From assembly GCA_028095005.1 (NCBI GenBank), contig CM051460.1, forward strand, positions 73,425,676-73,489,675: DNA of 64,000 bases, written 5' to 3'. The DNA is from Rhynchospora pubera (taxonomy: Eukaryota > Streptophyta > Magnoliopsida > Poales > Cyperaceae). Made by a program: the position numbers and the translations under genes. Shown in pieces: positions 12,895 through 25,471 of the stretch (the stretch's first letter is position 1; every line of letters begins with the position of its first letter). The notes under the pieces are model-generated. The model saw only the letters and a program-made list of their open reading frames with translations. It was not told where the DNA came from and made no database searches.

Positions 12895-13078
12895 AAACGG
12901 GTGGGTTGAACTATACACGCGTTTACTAGTACAAAATCCGCAACCCAACCCGAAGTATCGGGTTTGTCAAACTTAGAACCCGTACCCAACCCAACATCAT
13001 GCTAACCCGGTAAAAAACGATTCGGGTCGGGTGGGTTGAACGGATTGAACTGATTCACGGTTTTTTGTACACCCCTAC
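12895..13078. mobile_element. hAT-like MITE fragment nested in MULE-1
   Basis: A stretch rich in CCCAACCC/GGGTTGGG words ends with ACCGTGAATC-like sequence and TTTTTTGTACACCCCTA (13062-13078), the complement of the common plant hAT-MITE terminus TAGGGGTGTACAAAA. The other terminus is not recognisable. It separates the two halves of the MULE interior. Confidence 0.4.
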
Positions 13079-13089
13079 ATGCGTGAGAA

Positions 13090-13386
13090 GGGCCGGAGAC
13101 TTCACGCATGATAATCTAATGGCTGAAGTTATTGCCAACTGTATCAGAAAATGCAGTAAAGAGAGATGTCGGTATTTCCTTACCGGGCGTGAAATCTCTA
13201 TTGGAGAAAGAATATCCGAATGTGGTACCCACTTATAACAAGATTTGGCATGGACGAGAGAGAGAGCAATCAAACATCTTTTTCAGATCGTGGGAAGATT
13301 CGTACAACAAACTCCCGAGTCTTTTATTGGCTATACAGATGACGACACCCGAGACGCAAATCAAATGGTTGTTTAAAAATTTATAA
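13090..13386 (+). pseudogene. MULE transposase, N-terminal fragment
   Basis: Translation from 13132 gives LPGVKSLLEKEYPNVVPTYN, then KIWHGRERE, SWEDSYNKLPSLLLAIQ and IKWLF. This is the pre-catalytic helical region seen before the DDE domain in plant MULE transposases (pattern YxKxWxGRE...W..SY..LP..L). Weaker similarity precedes it in another frame (HDNLMAEVIANCIRK, about 13105-13150). No catalytic domain or SWIM finger follows, and the right inverted repeat begins at once. It cannot encode an active enzyme. Confidence 0.6.
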
Positions 13387-13582
13387 TTTTAATGTAAATT
13401 AATTAAAAATAAAAAATTTATAACTCAATTATTCATTTTTTAATTAAATAAAATAATTATTTATATTTTAATTAAATTTATATTTAATTAAATAAATTAA
13501 TTAAATTTATATTTAATTAAATAAATTAATTAAATTTATATTTAATTAAATAAATTAATTAAATATTATTTCTAATATTTAA

Positions 13583-13802
13583 AGCTAAGATCGGAATCCG
13601 GGATTCCGATCTTAGCTTTAAATATTAAAAATATTATTTAAATGAGTAATTAGCTAAGATCGGAATCCGGGATTCCGATCTTAGCTAAGATAGGAATCCG
13701 GGATTCCGATCTTAGCTAAGATCGGTATCCGGGATTCCGATCTTAGCTAAGATCGGTATCCGAGATTCCGAAATTACGGTCGGAATCTCAGATTCCGATC
13801 TT
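13583..13802. repeat. Tandem palindrome array, right arm of MULE-1
   Basis: Four to five 33-35 bp near-perfect palindromes (GCTAAGATCGGAATCC mirrored around a G/C centre) are laid head to tail, with point changes such as ATCGGT for ATCGGA. Each could extrude as a cruciform. Confidence 0.88.
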
Positions 13803-14006
13803 GTGATACTATTTAAAAAAATATTATTATATTGATATTATTTTTAATATATAATATTAATTTAATATTATTTTTAAATTTTTCGGTCGGAAAAGCCTAT
13901 TAGTGTAAGAGTTATTGGGCTAGTTTTGGATTATATCAGCGTGCATTGGTTGCTTAATGAGTAATGACTCACTCAAATGTATACGTGGAAGATGAAACGA
14001 GATCTT

Positions 14007-14167
14007 CTGGTCGTTTTTTTGATCTCAGCCGTCCGATTTTATCTCAGTGGTTAATGAATGTCCTATGAATAATACCAGATTCATAGACCTGAAAAAATTA
14101 ACCGTTGAGATTAAATCAGACGGCTGAGATCGAAAACTACCATTGATTATTTTATAAAAACGACCGA
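14007..14167. mobile_element. Foldback MITE
   Basis: Inverted repeats: CTGGTCGTTTTT at 14007-14018 against AAAAACGACCGAG at the right end, and a longer inner pair GATCTCAGCCGTCCGAT...GTTAAT (14021-14055) against its diverged complement (14097-14131). GATCTCAGCCGT termini are widespread in plant MITEs. No coding capacity. Confidence 0.65.
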
Positions 14168-14279
14168 GCATCCGGGTCCATGAAGATGGAACCGTCATTT
14201 TGTGCGCATCCATTTATGAACACATTTGTCTTTGTAAATGGAACAAGAGAACAAACTACAAATGATGAAATGAAAGACT

Positions 14280-14550
14280 TGTTGTAAAATAAGGTGGAAG
14301 AAAGAAATAATAAATAATATATCAAGAGTAAATAAGACAATATTCTCAATCACAAATTTCAGAATTTTATTCTCTCATTCCAACTATCCATACAAATGTA
14401 CAATGCCTCTATTTATAGGCTACAAAATAATATCTCACATAATGATAATAAATATGTAGTGGAGATCATGGATATAAATGTGTAGTGGAGATAAATGCTT
14501 AGTGGGAATATGAAGATGAACAATCCACATTATTATTTAATTTCATAACA
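14280..14550 (-). repeat. 3' LTR of the Copia element
   Basis: TG...CA borders (on + strand TGTTGTAAAA...TTCATAACA). A TATA-like CTATAAATAG is readable on the minus strand at about 14408-14418. A polypurine tract AAGGGGAAG (complement of 14551-14559) adjoins it on the inner side. Confidence 0.95.
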
Positions 14551-14738
14551 CTTCCCCTTGGATGTTCATCTTTGATTATACACTATTAATATGATACTTC
14601 AGGATCAATATTAATACGGTACTTCTGGACCAATTTATCTGCCTCATTAAAAACCTTACCAAGAAAAACCCATTGGGATAAAAACTTGGATAAGGGAAAA
14701 AGAGTGCAGTGTGTATAATACTTCCCCTCATTTTAATA
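14551..14738 (-). other. Copia 3' untranslated region with polypurine tract and hairpins
   Basis: Polypurine tract at 14551-14559. The motif seen in the leader recurs here as ATGATACTTCAGGATCA in a long stem (ATTAATAT...ATATTAAT, 14583-14613) and as GGTACTTCTGGACC (14619-14632). Confidence 0.6.
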
Positions 14739-15845
14739 TTATTTGACATCCTTTAGTCGATGTAGACCTATCTTCTTTCTGAGTTGTTCAAAAACACTTG
14801 TTGGTAAAGATTTTGTGAATAGGTCGGCCAAATTGTTGCATGATTGAATTTTCTGAACATCTATTATATCATCCTTTTGTAGATCATGTGCCCAGAAGAA
14901 CTTTGGTGCAATGTGCTTAGTTCTATCTCCTTTGATGTATCCTTCTCTTATTTGTGCTATACATGCTGCATTATCTTCATATAACAGAGTAGGATTTTCT
15001 TTGATATTTTCAAGTCCACATTCTTCTTGAATATTTTGGATAATTGACCTTAATGAAACACATTCCCGACTTGCTTCATATAAAGCAATGATTTCAGCAT
15101 GATTTGATGATGTGGCAGTTAGAATTTGCTTTATAGACCGCCATGAAATTGCAGGTCCACAATAAGTAAATACATATCCTGACTGAGATCGCGCCTTATG
15201 CGGGTCTGACAAATAACCTGCATCTGCATAACCAACTAGATTGAATTTTGAATTCTTTTGATAATATAGTCCCATATCATGAGTTCCGCAAAGATAACGA
15301 AAAACACCTTTAATTCCATTCCAATGTCTTCGGGATGGTTTGGAACTATATCTTGACAATAAATTTACAGCAAATGCAATATCAGGTCTTGTATTATTTG
15401 CAAGATATAATAATGCGCCAATTGCGCTTAAGTATGGTACTTCAGGACCAAGTACTTTTTCATCATTTTCTTGGGGACGAAAAGGATCATTTTCTACATT
15501 TAATGATCGAACAACCATTGGTGTTCTCAAATGATGAGCTTTATCCATATTGAATCGTTTTAGTATTTTTTCTGTATAATTGATTGATGGATAAATATTC
15601 CATTCTTTAGGTGCTCGATCTGCAGGCCGAGACAAAATTTAGTTATTCCAAGATCTTTCATTTCAAACTCTCTTTTTAAAAATTTTGCAGTATTTTCGAT
15701 CTCTTCAGGAGATCCAATAATATTTAAATCATCAACATAAACTGTAACTATTGCAAAACCTAAATTTGATTTTTTAATAAAAACACATGGACTAACTACA
15801 TTATTTTTATATCCTTCTTTTAAAAGATACTCACTAAGTCGATTG
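14739..15845 (-). pseudogene. Copia pol, reverse transcriptase C-terminal part and RNase H
   Basis: From 15845 downwards: RLSEYLLKEGY, then the catalytic YVDD box (about 15730-15745) and FEMKDLG. After a frameshift near 15590-15640 comes a long open stretch with RPDIAFAVNLLSRYSSKP, VFRYLCGT, ADAGYLSDP, SQSGYVFTY, AEIIALYEASRE, the NKA-type RNase H end and ADLFTKSLP. The last is the usual Copia C-terminus. The first codons continue, across the nested insertion and its GATTG duplication, from the fragment ending at 25472. Non-functional because of the frameshift and insertion. Confidence 0.92.
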
Positions 15846-17609
15846 TGTTAGAAAGTGTGCAATTTTCAATTTAGTGCTAATTACAAGTTAATTAACCAAT
15901 TAAAACAACACACAAAACGGATCATGCACTCAAGCTAGATTAACACAAAGAGAAAGGGGTGGATGATTATACTTCCCGCGAAATCGTATTCGCGGGGCTC
16001 GATCCTACGGCATGGGAATCGATGGGGTTGCTCTCCTTGCGCCTCCGCCATGGTTGATGGCTGCCTCGAGTCCACTAAGGAATTAACCACCTTCTCAACT
16101 AATTATGCTAGTAATTAGGAGAAATGAGACTAATTCCTAAGCTTTCCCTCTTCTAGTTAATTCTCCAATTAATTTTAGGTGGGAAGCTTGCTCAACACAT
16201 GAGCTAGAAGGTGAATAGAAGGGAGGAAGAAGATAGAAAAATTCTAAAATTTTTCTGCTCCTCTTTGAAATTTCGGCCAAGGAAGGAGGAGAGAGAAGGT
16301 TGGTATGGAGGCTAGGGTTTTCTCCCAAAGAACACCCCTTTATATAGACCTCATGACCTAGAGCTCTACCAACCTTTCTATGGACAATATTGCCCCTCCT
16401 TAGCCGCCCACCTTAATGGGCCTTTAGCCTACAACAAGTTGTTGGTTTAGCCCATTAACCATTCCTTTTATTTGCACCTTCTATTGGACATTAAATCAAC
16501 TAATTAATTTAAAGGCCCCAATTAGCTCATATTATTAAATGTGTTGATTATAATTAATTATTAACTATTTAATAATTAATATGGAATTAGTCAATGCATT
16601 TAATTATTTCGATATGATCTATTTGACTTAATTAATCATAACGGTATACGATTAATTAATCAACTTATCATATTTCGCAAAACCAATTGTTGGAAATAAA
16701 CAATTAATGCATGTGTGGTTAAACATCTTATTATGTGTGATCCTTTGAGAATTTATGCTATGTTGGACATGGAATTAAATCGCCATTTAATTCCAATAAT
16801 CATAAGCGGTATCTAGCAACACGTTATGACTCCCAATTCGCATAAATAGTATACTGCTACAATATTTCAATCCTGCATAAGAGAATAATTAGTTTCTCTA
16901 TTTTGATTCTTATGTCTCACGATATCATCATATAATCCAAGATAGGAATGTGTCATTCTTGCAGATTATACGTTTCTTGATCTAGAGTTGATCGCTTAGT
17001 TGCGCGCATACGATCCAACTCCATCAAGGGGCCCAAACAGATATCGTCACTCACTAAGTGAATTAATGAGGGACATACGGTTTTCTTGATGATTAGCTTT
17101 TCCCCGCACAATTCAAGAGAACATAAATAAAGTCCGTATAGCAGCCCTTATCGGGAATCAGCGGTAGACAATATTTATTGAACCTATCCTCATGTGAAAA
17201 AGATAAACATCTCAAACTTAGAACCAAAATCATAACGAAATAAACAATGACACATAACACAATCCATATGTTTATTTCGTTGGGTCAAGTCTTGTACTAT
17301 GTTCCATAACATATACATATGCAATTAAGTTGGTAACTCTTTACCTATGATTTGTAGAACTTAATCATCACTTAACTTGCATACTAATCTTATATGATAA
17401 TTAATGTTCCTTGTTAATTATCAAGATTATGGACCGTTTAGATTTATTATTGTCATTCCAAAGAATGATCCACAGAGATCTACATTTCAGATCCTCAACC
17501 TGAATGATCTGTCAATAATAGACCTAGGAACAGATGATAAAATATCATCCAAAACATAAACTAATATTTAAGTCATTAAATTATTGACTTCTAGGACATA
17601 ACTCCAACA
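15846..17609 (-). repeat. 3' LTR of element A
   Basis: Borders TGTTAG...CAACA on the + strand. Contains a minus-strand TATA box (complement of 16339-16346) and the hairpin CCCGCGAA-loop-TTCGCGGG at 15975-15996. A 63-codon open frame on the minus strand (16137-16328) starts about 10 bases downstream of the TATA box and is also present in the other LTR. Confidence 0.95.
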
Positions 17610-20600
17610 ATCTCCCACTTGGCCTAGAGTCAATCAGTAGTGACTTCTAGCCAACGAAGAATTGAGAACAATGTCATATATCTACATATATACATGTTTC
17701 AGACCTCAAAATAAATAATACGCCTAAAGCTAGTTACTCATACGTCTACCACGTATGGATGCATAATTGTATCTCGTATACTGCTCAAGGTAGAGGTCAA
17801 GTTAGAGTGTTCACTGTGTTCGCGAACTTATCCAATTTTGTTTGATCCTATATATATACTACTATATATATGTTCTTGATCATCATCATATGATATCAAG
17901 CGATATCGTTATAGATCATATTTGAATCTCCAATGTAACATTGGGTTCTTTAGGAGTAAGTTATGGTTCGAGATGCATAGAACCATATTAGCTCGACTAA
18001 GAACTCGATCCAAAATAAACTTCTTTTATTGCTTCACAAGTTGCTATGTATTTTGCTTTGGTGACGGAAACGGTTGTAATATTCCATTTAGAACACTTTC
18101 TAAATTTACAACACCACCTTTAAGCAAAATATGTAGTTCAACTGAGATTATATCAATCTTTCGAAAAACTAGCATTAGTGTAATTAATTTACACGAGCTC
18201 TCTTTCATCTTAAGAGATGAAACATTATATCACTCTTTCTCATAAGGTACTCGAGGATATCCTTGACTATCGTCCAAATGTGTCTCTCTTGTATCCATTT
18301 GACAACTGTTTGTCATATCCTTTGGATACTACACATTGGGGCATATGCATAATTATGGCGTACGAAATGAAACTCATAATGAAAGAATGCTTGAACTGTT
18401 TCATGCACTTTCTTGAATTGAGTTGCAATAGACCGAGTTAAACACTCAAGTCATGCCATGTGACGTACAGTTAGACATCCTTTCTTGGAGTGTAACTTTC
18501 GTGTTTCTAGAACACTTCGTCAATATATGCATATTTGCTCAAACCTAATATTCATCATAATCTATCTTTATAGATTTTGTTTCCTAGGATTAGGTGATTT
18601 CGCCCAAGTTCTCATTTGAGAAAGCATTCTCCAAAGAGATCTTGACAATATTCATTTTCTTAATGTTATTCTCAATTAATGAATTGTTATCTTGAACAAT
18701 ACAAGTAATGCAATTATGCTCCCACTGAATATCTTGTTAATACAAGATACTTTTGACGAAGCTCAACTTCTTGACTTCCTTGTCAAAACTTTTATTCCGA
18801 TCTCCACAACACTTGCTTTAATCCATTAATGGATCCTTGAAGCATGCGTATGTTTTTAGCAATACATAAAACCTCGATTTGTGTCAAATGCACAACATCT
18901 TCCTTCATTAATACGAAGAAGGCGGTTTTATGTGCCATATATCAATATATATGAAATACAACTATTGCTAGAATGATCTTTATTGACTTATACATAGCCA
19001 CAAGCAAGAGGTTGTGCTTTGTACGTAGTCAACTAGTCATCGACTTAGACATAGCTACAAGCGAGAAGCCGCGCTTTGTACATAGTCGATTTGTTATCCA
19101 TGTCGATCTTTCCTTTTGAAGATCTAAACGTTCTTGATGGATTGCTCCTTCATGAACATCAACTAAGGTCTATACCTTGTTGTTATACATGGATTTTATT
19201 TAAAGATCATATGAATTCAAACCATATATGTGGAATCGGATCGTTCCATCGTTTTCTTGTTTATCAACGGATTCTCATATGCTAAGTTTGAGAATGTCGT
19301 GAAGCCAATGCACCAAACGGCTTAGGCAATCAACTCTCGTTGATCTTTTGTAGGATTGGTACTTGAGGTTCATTAACTAGTTCCACAATGATTTGTCGAA
19401 CGAGTTCTTGACTCCTCATATATTCCATGAGTTTCTCGAACATCATCAACTCGTGAGATGGTTGAGTCCTCATTAGAAGGAGCGTACTATTAAACTTCTT
19501 TCAAAACAACTTGTGAATGAAGTTTCGCTCAACTCCCACTAAGCACCATGTATGGAGCGACAAGTTTCCCATAAGAGCACTTCTTGTAGTGACGCATAAA
19601 CTCCTTTAATGCTCACTTTACTCCCACTACTTCTTCTTGAGAATTTTAATTCATCAAGACTACATTATGATTAGCAACAACTACTTTGTTCTTATCATAT
19701 TCGTGGAAGTAGCATCCTACAAATATTAAGTGTCTTATTTGGGTACAAGCTTATCAACGATCTTGAAATAAGCTTATCAACACCAAATCTTAAGAAGCAT
19801 TATACTTAGAGATCAAAATCTCGTAAGATATCTTCCTCAATAGACTTCGATGGAACACCATTCAGTGTAAACAATATTGTCCTCAAACATAATTCCCTAA
19901 TACGAGTCGAATAAGTCAATTTGATTTATTACCGATCGAACTATACTAAGTATTGTTCGATACCTCCACTCTTGGACATATTATTCCTCATGGAGCGAGT
20001 TGTGAAACTACTTTCATACTCTTTAGATAATATTTCAAATCATATGACTTAACTATTTACCATGGTTAATTGTAAGACTTCCATTTTTCTTGAACGGTCT
20101 TTAAACTTCACCCGTGAACTCCTTTGAACTAGTCAAAAAGGTTCATACTTATACCTTATCAAATAGATATGTTAATATCTACAATGATCGTTGGTTAAGT
20201 AGTAAAGTATCAACAACCTTTCATTGCACAAGTACTCATTGGTCTTTATACATCGATATGTAAAAGTCCTAATCAAGTCACTTGTCCTTAAACCTTTGTA
20301 GGTTAAAGGCGCTTTTGTCATTTAACAAACATGATTCGCATATTAATTGATTTGAAATCGAATTGAATTACGAGCTCTACGTTACAGAGACTCTCGTAAT
20401 GCGATTCTCGTTTATGTATGTGACTAAGCGGTTATATATAACATAAAAGTCAAATACTTTATGTCAAGTCTTACGCGTCCTATTTGTCATTCAAACTTTG
20501 TTTATCTACTTCAAGCAAATTCAATCAAGATGCATGAAATCATATAAACAAATCCATAATAAAAGATCTTGTCTTTTACAAAATATAATCATCCATCATT

Positions 20601-23600
20601 GAATATGAAATGGAGATATTTTTGAGAGGTTAGGATTAAGGTATGCAACCTTGAATTCCTAAACAATCTCTTAATAAAGATAACTCTACGCATTCAATGG
20701 TAATGACTTAAACGAATAAGTCATCTCATATACGGAGTTTACTTTATATCTCTCGAACATTCTCTTATTCTTCATTGCCAACACATTTCGTTAAATGTGA
20801 GCATATGAACTAGTATCAAGTTACTAGTGTAAATTAGAGATAGTGAGACAATTTGAACGACAAATACACTTTAGAATTACAATCATGGTATTTCGGACGA
20901 CCTTTCAAATGCCTCCCATAAACGACAAATGAAACATCTCATGTGACACATGGTCACAAATGAGGGTCTCGAAATTTCAACTCATACCTTGGTGAAGCAT
21001 TTCTTGAATACTTAACCAATTACCTTTTTGCATCAACAAGTGTGCGAAGAAGGTAACATTATATCCTTTATAATTCCAAAGAGATCGTATGACAATATCA
21101 ACAATCCTTGATATCGGAGATTAATATCTCTAGTCATCAATTAGCTACTTAAATCTTTCGATTTGTAAGCCAATGAAATATTCATATAACTTCTTGAGAA
21201 GAAGAATCTCTTGGCTAGCTCATACTCTTTACACTCGATCATAAATGATGGAGTTACTATCTACTTTCTCCAAGAACATTTTCTTGAGTAAGTGGAAAAG
21301 AACATACGAGTTAAATCTAGTCCATGTGAATTCTTTAATTCAAAGGTCTAGAAATTTCAAATGAGGATATTAGCCATACGCTTTATTGAATAACTTTTCG
21401 CCAAAAGTCAATCAATCATCGTGTTGCTACGTTCGGGTAGTTTGAGGAAAGTTTTGGGAATTGACATACTCAAGTTTCTCTTCACTAAGATCGTGTCTTA
21501 TGAATCGGTATTACTTCTTTAAGTGAATACTTTTAGAAACGAGTTTGTTAATTTTCAAAGATTGATCGCAACAAAATTAACAATTTAAACATCTATAACA
21601 AAATCAATTTAAGGTCATACAGTTTATGCAATTGTTTTATTTATTACAAATAAAACTCCCACTACATTTATTTAACGTCCCAAATGTAGTAGGTTATCCA
21701 AGATCCCTATTTTCGTTGAGATGGTGCTAGCGTCGGCGTGACACCAAAAACAACTAGATAAGGTAGGTTCTCCAACCAATCATTCCATATGATTCTTGGT
21801 TTGTGAAATATCACATGTACATCCACAAACTTTGCCCCGATGTCCAATCCGATTAGGGTCCATCGATAAGTAACCTTTCTCTATTTGTTCCTAGTAAATC
21901 CGATTTACACCCCGACACGGATGAATGAACACGATGTCCCGCATCGGCGAGAATGCATCAATGAACGATCATACACGTTAGAAGGGAATAGAGAGAAGGA
22001 GGGCGATTTAACTTATTCGAGTTTTGTTTGGGACAATCAATTAAGTGACACTTATTTGGTGGTCATGTAAGCATACATCCATACCTAGCCTATGACAATT
22101 CATAGCAATCACAAGCAATCACATATAAGTATCTCATTGTTGTGGGTTTGTATGGCTTCCGCTTGCATTAGTTTCGCCACATCGTCCATGGAGCAAAACT
22201 AATCTATTCCTTGTCCCTCCCACTAAATTCTATAAGGATCTAAATCCTATAAAATAAAGGAACAAAATACATGTGAAAAACATCCTATTCCCATCCTAGC
22301 CTTAGGGGCATGCAAGCCACACAAGTTACATTAAAATTAATCAACGAATTAATTAATTAATGGCACCAAAGGCCGCATTACAAACATTCACACATGCATT
22401 CATTTACAATCACAAGGCATTGAGTCATGAGCCATACTAAACCCACTATCCACCTACAAAATAAAGTTAGCACATACAAGCACTTTGTTTCCAATTAACG
22501 ATTTTCAAGCATCTTTGCATATTGTTTGCCATAAGTAAATTCCGTGTACAAATTCTCAATTTTAAACAACCAAACTTGTTTAAATTCATTTAGAAAGTTC
22601 TTTCAACATCCCATAACTGAAAGGAGATCAAACAAGGAGTATTCTAATTGTTTTCAACTAGTTTGAATACTTAGAAAAACAGTAATTTAGCAAAAAACGT
22701 AACTAATGGAATCCAACAAAAACAATAGTTTTGGGTCTCCAAAAATTCTCAAATAAATTACTTAAGCTTCTTATCATAGTTGTGATTACCAGTGAAAAAT
22801 TCAAGAAGAGATCTTAAACCATCTGGGAGAATCAAAAAAGACAAATCTCTTACAAGTGCACGAAAACACCGTTATGAGATTTTCAGCTTATCCTCTCAAC
22901 CATTTGGTCTGTTAGACCACCTTCTATCCAGTTTTTATATATACAATATACATAGAAAAACTTGTTTAGACTATAGGCTATCCATCCAAGAAAAGAAAAC
23001 AACCAAGTTCAGTTCAATAATATTAAGTTACATGCTAAACAATCAACAAATCCTGTACTGGAACAGACTGTCGATCGAAAAGTTTTAACCTAGTTGAAGG
23101 TCCAAACATCCACAAAAAATTATGAAATTAATTTTCCTGGAATGCTAACTCAAAATAGAACAACTCCATTTAAACAGAATTTTTAAAGGAGTTCTCAGTT
23201 GGTACAGTTTATTAGAACAATCGATTTGCTCAACAAACTGGATCTGACAAGATATTCCTTTTCATACTTGAAAACCCACAAATTAATCCGAGTCATGCAA
23301 CAATCTATACATGCTCAGAACGAGTTTCAAGTCCTATTTGATTCTAGCCATAGAACACTGGTACTTATATTCAAAATATAAATCTTTCAAGCCATTCAAA
23401 CAGGACAGTGCGAGCAGAAACTGGTTCTGCGCACTGTCGCCGTTTTATTCACAATAAATCCATACAATTTCAGAAAAATATGAATCTAACGCCAAAAGAA
23501 TCATAATCCACAGATCTACAACTTTCATGTAGACGGAAAAAACTTCCAGAGAACATATCAAAGCGAAAAATGCGAAACAACACAGAAAATACCATTTCCA

Positions 23601-23702
23601 GACAGCAAGCAAACGCATCATCTCTACTAATCCGTTAATTAGCCAATTTCTCTTAATTAAGTGTCAAAATAGCTTAAGTACGACCATGTGCTCTGATACT
23701 AC
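17610..23702 (-). pseudogene. Decayed Copia pol interior of element A
   Basis: No open frame above about 110 codons. In the minus-strand translation, scattered Copia words remain in the right order. An RT region with YKA-like and ILAIVV words lies at about 18940-19080 (a segment of about 62 bp duplicated in tandem). HKTAF lies at about 18921-18935. SINGLKQ followed by FDKEVKKL and SLENAFSNENLGE lies at about 18590-18840. An RNase H word TKAKYIATCEAIKEVYF lies at about 18010-18065. The YVDD box is missing from its expected place. The same lesions occur in element B. The stretch 19100-23600 holds nothing I can name. Confidence 0.7.
23690..23701 (-). other. Primer-binding site of element A
   Basis: Complement of TGGTATCAGAGC, the standard Copia tRNA-Met(i) site, with one change (TAGTATCAGAGC), one base from the 5' LTR. 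Element B keeps the perfect form. Confidence 0.9.
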
Positions 23703-25466
23703 TGTTAGGAAGTGTGAAATTTTCAATTTAGTGCTAATTACAAGTTAATTAACCAATTAAAACAACACACAAAACGGATCATGCACTCAAGCTAGATTAA
23801 CACAAAGAGAAAGGGGTGGATGATTATACCTCCCGCGAAATCGTATTCGCGGGGCTCGATCCTACGGCATGGGAATCGATGGGGTTGCTCTCCTTGCGTC
23901 TCCGCCATGGTTGATGTCCGCCTCGAGTCCACTAAGGAATTAACCACCTTCTCAACTAATTATGGTAGTAATTAGGAGAAATGAGACTAATTCCTAAGTT
24001 TTCCCTCTTCTAGTTAATTCTCCAATTAATTTTAGGTGAGAAGCTTGCTCAACACATGAACTAGAAGGTGAATAGAAGGGAGAAAGAAGAGAGAAAAATT
24101 CTGAAATTTTTCTTCTCCTCTTTGAAATTTCGGCCAATGAAGGAGGAGAGAGAAGGTTGGTATGGAGGCTAGGGTTTTCTCCCAAAGAACACCCCTTTAT
24201 ATAGACCTCATGACCTAGAGCTCTACCAACCTTTCTATGGACAATATTGCCCCTCCTTAGCCGCCCACCTTAATGGGCCTTTAGCCTACAACAAGTTGTT
24301 GGTTTAGCCCATTAACCATTCCTTTTATTTGCACCTTCTATTGGGCATTAAATCAACTAATTAATTTAAAGGCCCCAATTAGCTCATATTATTAAATGTG
24401 TTGATTATAATTAATTATTAACTATTTAATAATTAATATGGAATTAGTCAATGCATTTAATTATTTCGATATGATCTATTTGACTTAATTAATCATAACG
24501 GTATACGATTAATTAATCAACTTATCATATTTCGCAAAACCAATTGTTGGAAATAAACAATTAATGCATGTGTGGTTAAACATCTTATTATGTGTGATCC
24601 TTTGAGGATTTATGCTATGTTGGACATGGAATTAAATCGCCATTTAATTCCAATAATCATAAGCGGTATCTAGCAACACGTTATGACTCCCAATTCACAT
24701 AAATAGTGTACTGCTACAATATTTCAATCCTGCATAAGAGAATAATTAGTTTCTCTATTTTGATTCTTATGTCTCACGATATCATCATATAATCCAAGAT
24801 AAGAATGTGTCATTCTTGCAGATTATACGTTTCTTGATCTAGAGTTGATCGCTTAGTTGCGCGCATACGATCCAACTCCATCAAGGGGCCCAAACAGATA
24901 TCGTCACTCACTAAGTGAATTAATGAGGGACATACGGTTTTCTTGATGATTAGCTTTTCCCCGCACAATTCAAGAGAACATAAATAAAGTCCGTATAGCA
25001 GCCTTTATCGGGAATCAGCGGTAGACAATATTTATTGAACCTATCCTCATGTGGAAAAGATAAACATCTCAAACTTAGAACCAAAATCATAACGAAATAA
25101 ACAATGACACATAACACAATCCATATGTTTATTTCGTTGGGTCAAGTCCTGTACTATGTTCCATAACATATACATATGCAATTAAGTTGGTAACTCTTTA
25201 CCTATGATTTGTAGAACTTAATCATCACTTAACTTGCATACTAATCTTATATGATAATTAATGTTCCTTGTTAATTATCAAGATTATGGACCGTTTAGAT
25301 TTATTATTGTCATTCCAAAGAATGATCCACAGAGATCTACATTTCAGATCCTCAACCTGAATGATCTGTCAATAATAAACCTAGGAACAGATGATAAAAT
25401 ATCATCCAAAACATAAACTAATATTTAAGTCATTAAATTATTGACTTCTAGGACATAACTCCAACA
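23703..25466 (-). repeat. 5' LTR of element A
   Basis: Same length as the left copy, no net indel. Hairpin at 23832-23853 and the 63-codon leader frame at 23994-24185 are conserved. Confidence 0.95.
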
Positions 25467-25471
25467 GATTG

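Larger units (their letters stand above)
12411..13886. mobile_element. MULE-1: small Mutator-like element with long inverted repeats
   Basis: The left arm from about 12411 (GAAATTTAAAAATAATATTA) and the reverse complement of the right arm ending about 13886 match almost base for base for more than 150 bases, then continue as related palindromic blocks. Arms are about 300 and 480 bases. Between them lies a remnant of a MULE transposase N-terminal region (13090-13386). The long arms plus a MULE coding remnant support the Mutator superfamily. I did not find a convincing 9-bp target duplication, so the exact ends are uncertain by some bases. Confidence 0.7.
15846..25466 (-). mobile_element. Element A: non-autonomous Copia-derived LTR element (LARD-like)
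   Basis: LTRs of 1764 bp at 15846-17609 and 23703-25466, target duplication GATTG (15841-15845 and 25467-25471), inserted in the Copia reverse transcriptase. The strand is set by a primer-binding site complementary to initiator tRNA-Met next to the right LTR (GCTCTGATACTA at 23690-23701, one change from the standard) and a polypurine tract AGTGGGAGAT next to the left one. About 20 differences between the LTRs (roughly 1%). The 6.1-kb interior has no intact gene on either strand, only an extensively decayed Copia pol. Element B is its sister. Confidence 0.93.

Noticed and set aside
14152..14349. 65-codon minus-strand frame across the Copia border
   Set aside because: Spans the MITE, the AGACT duplication and the LTR; no coding character.
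17922..18245. 107-codon plus-strand frame conserved in part in element B (41876-42091)
   Set aside because: It is the antisense of the decayed RNase H region; conservation reflects common descent of the elements.
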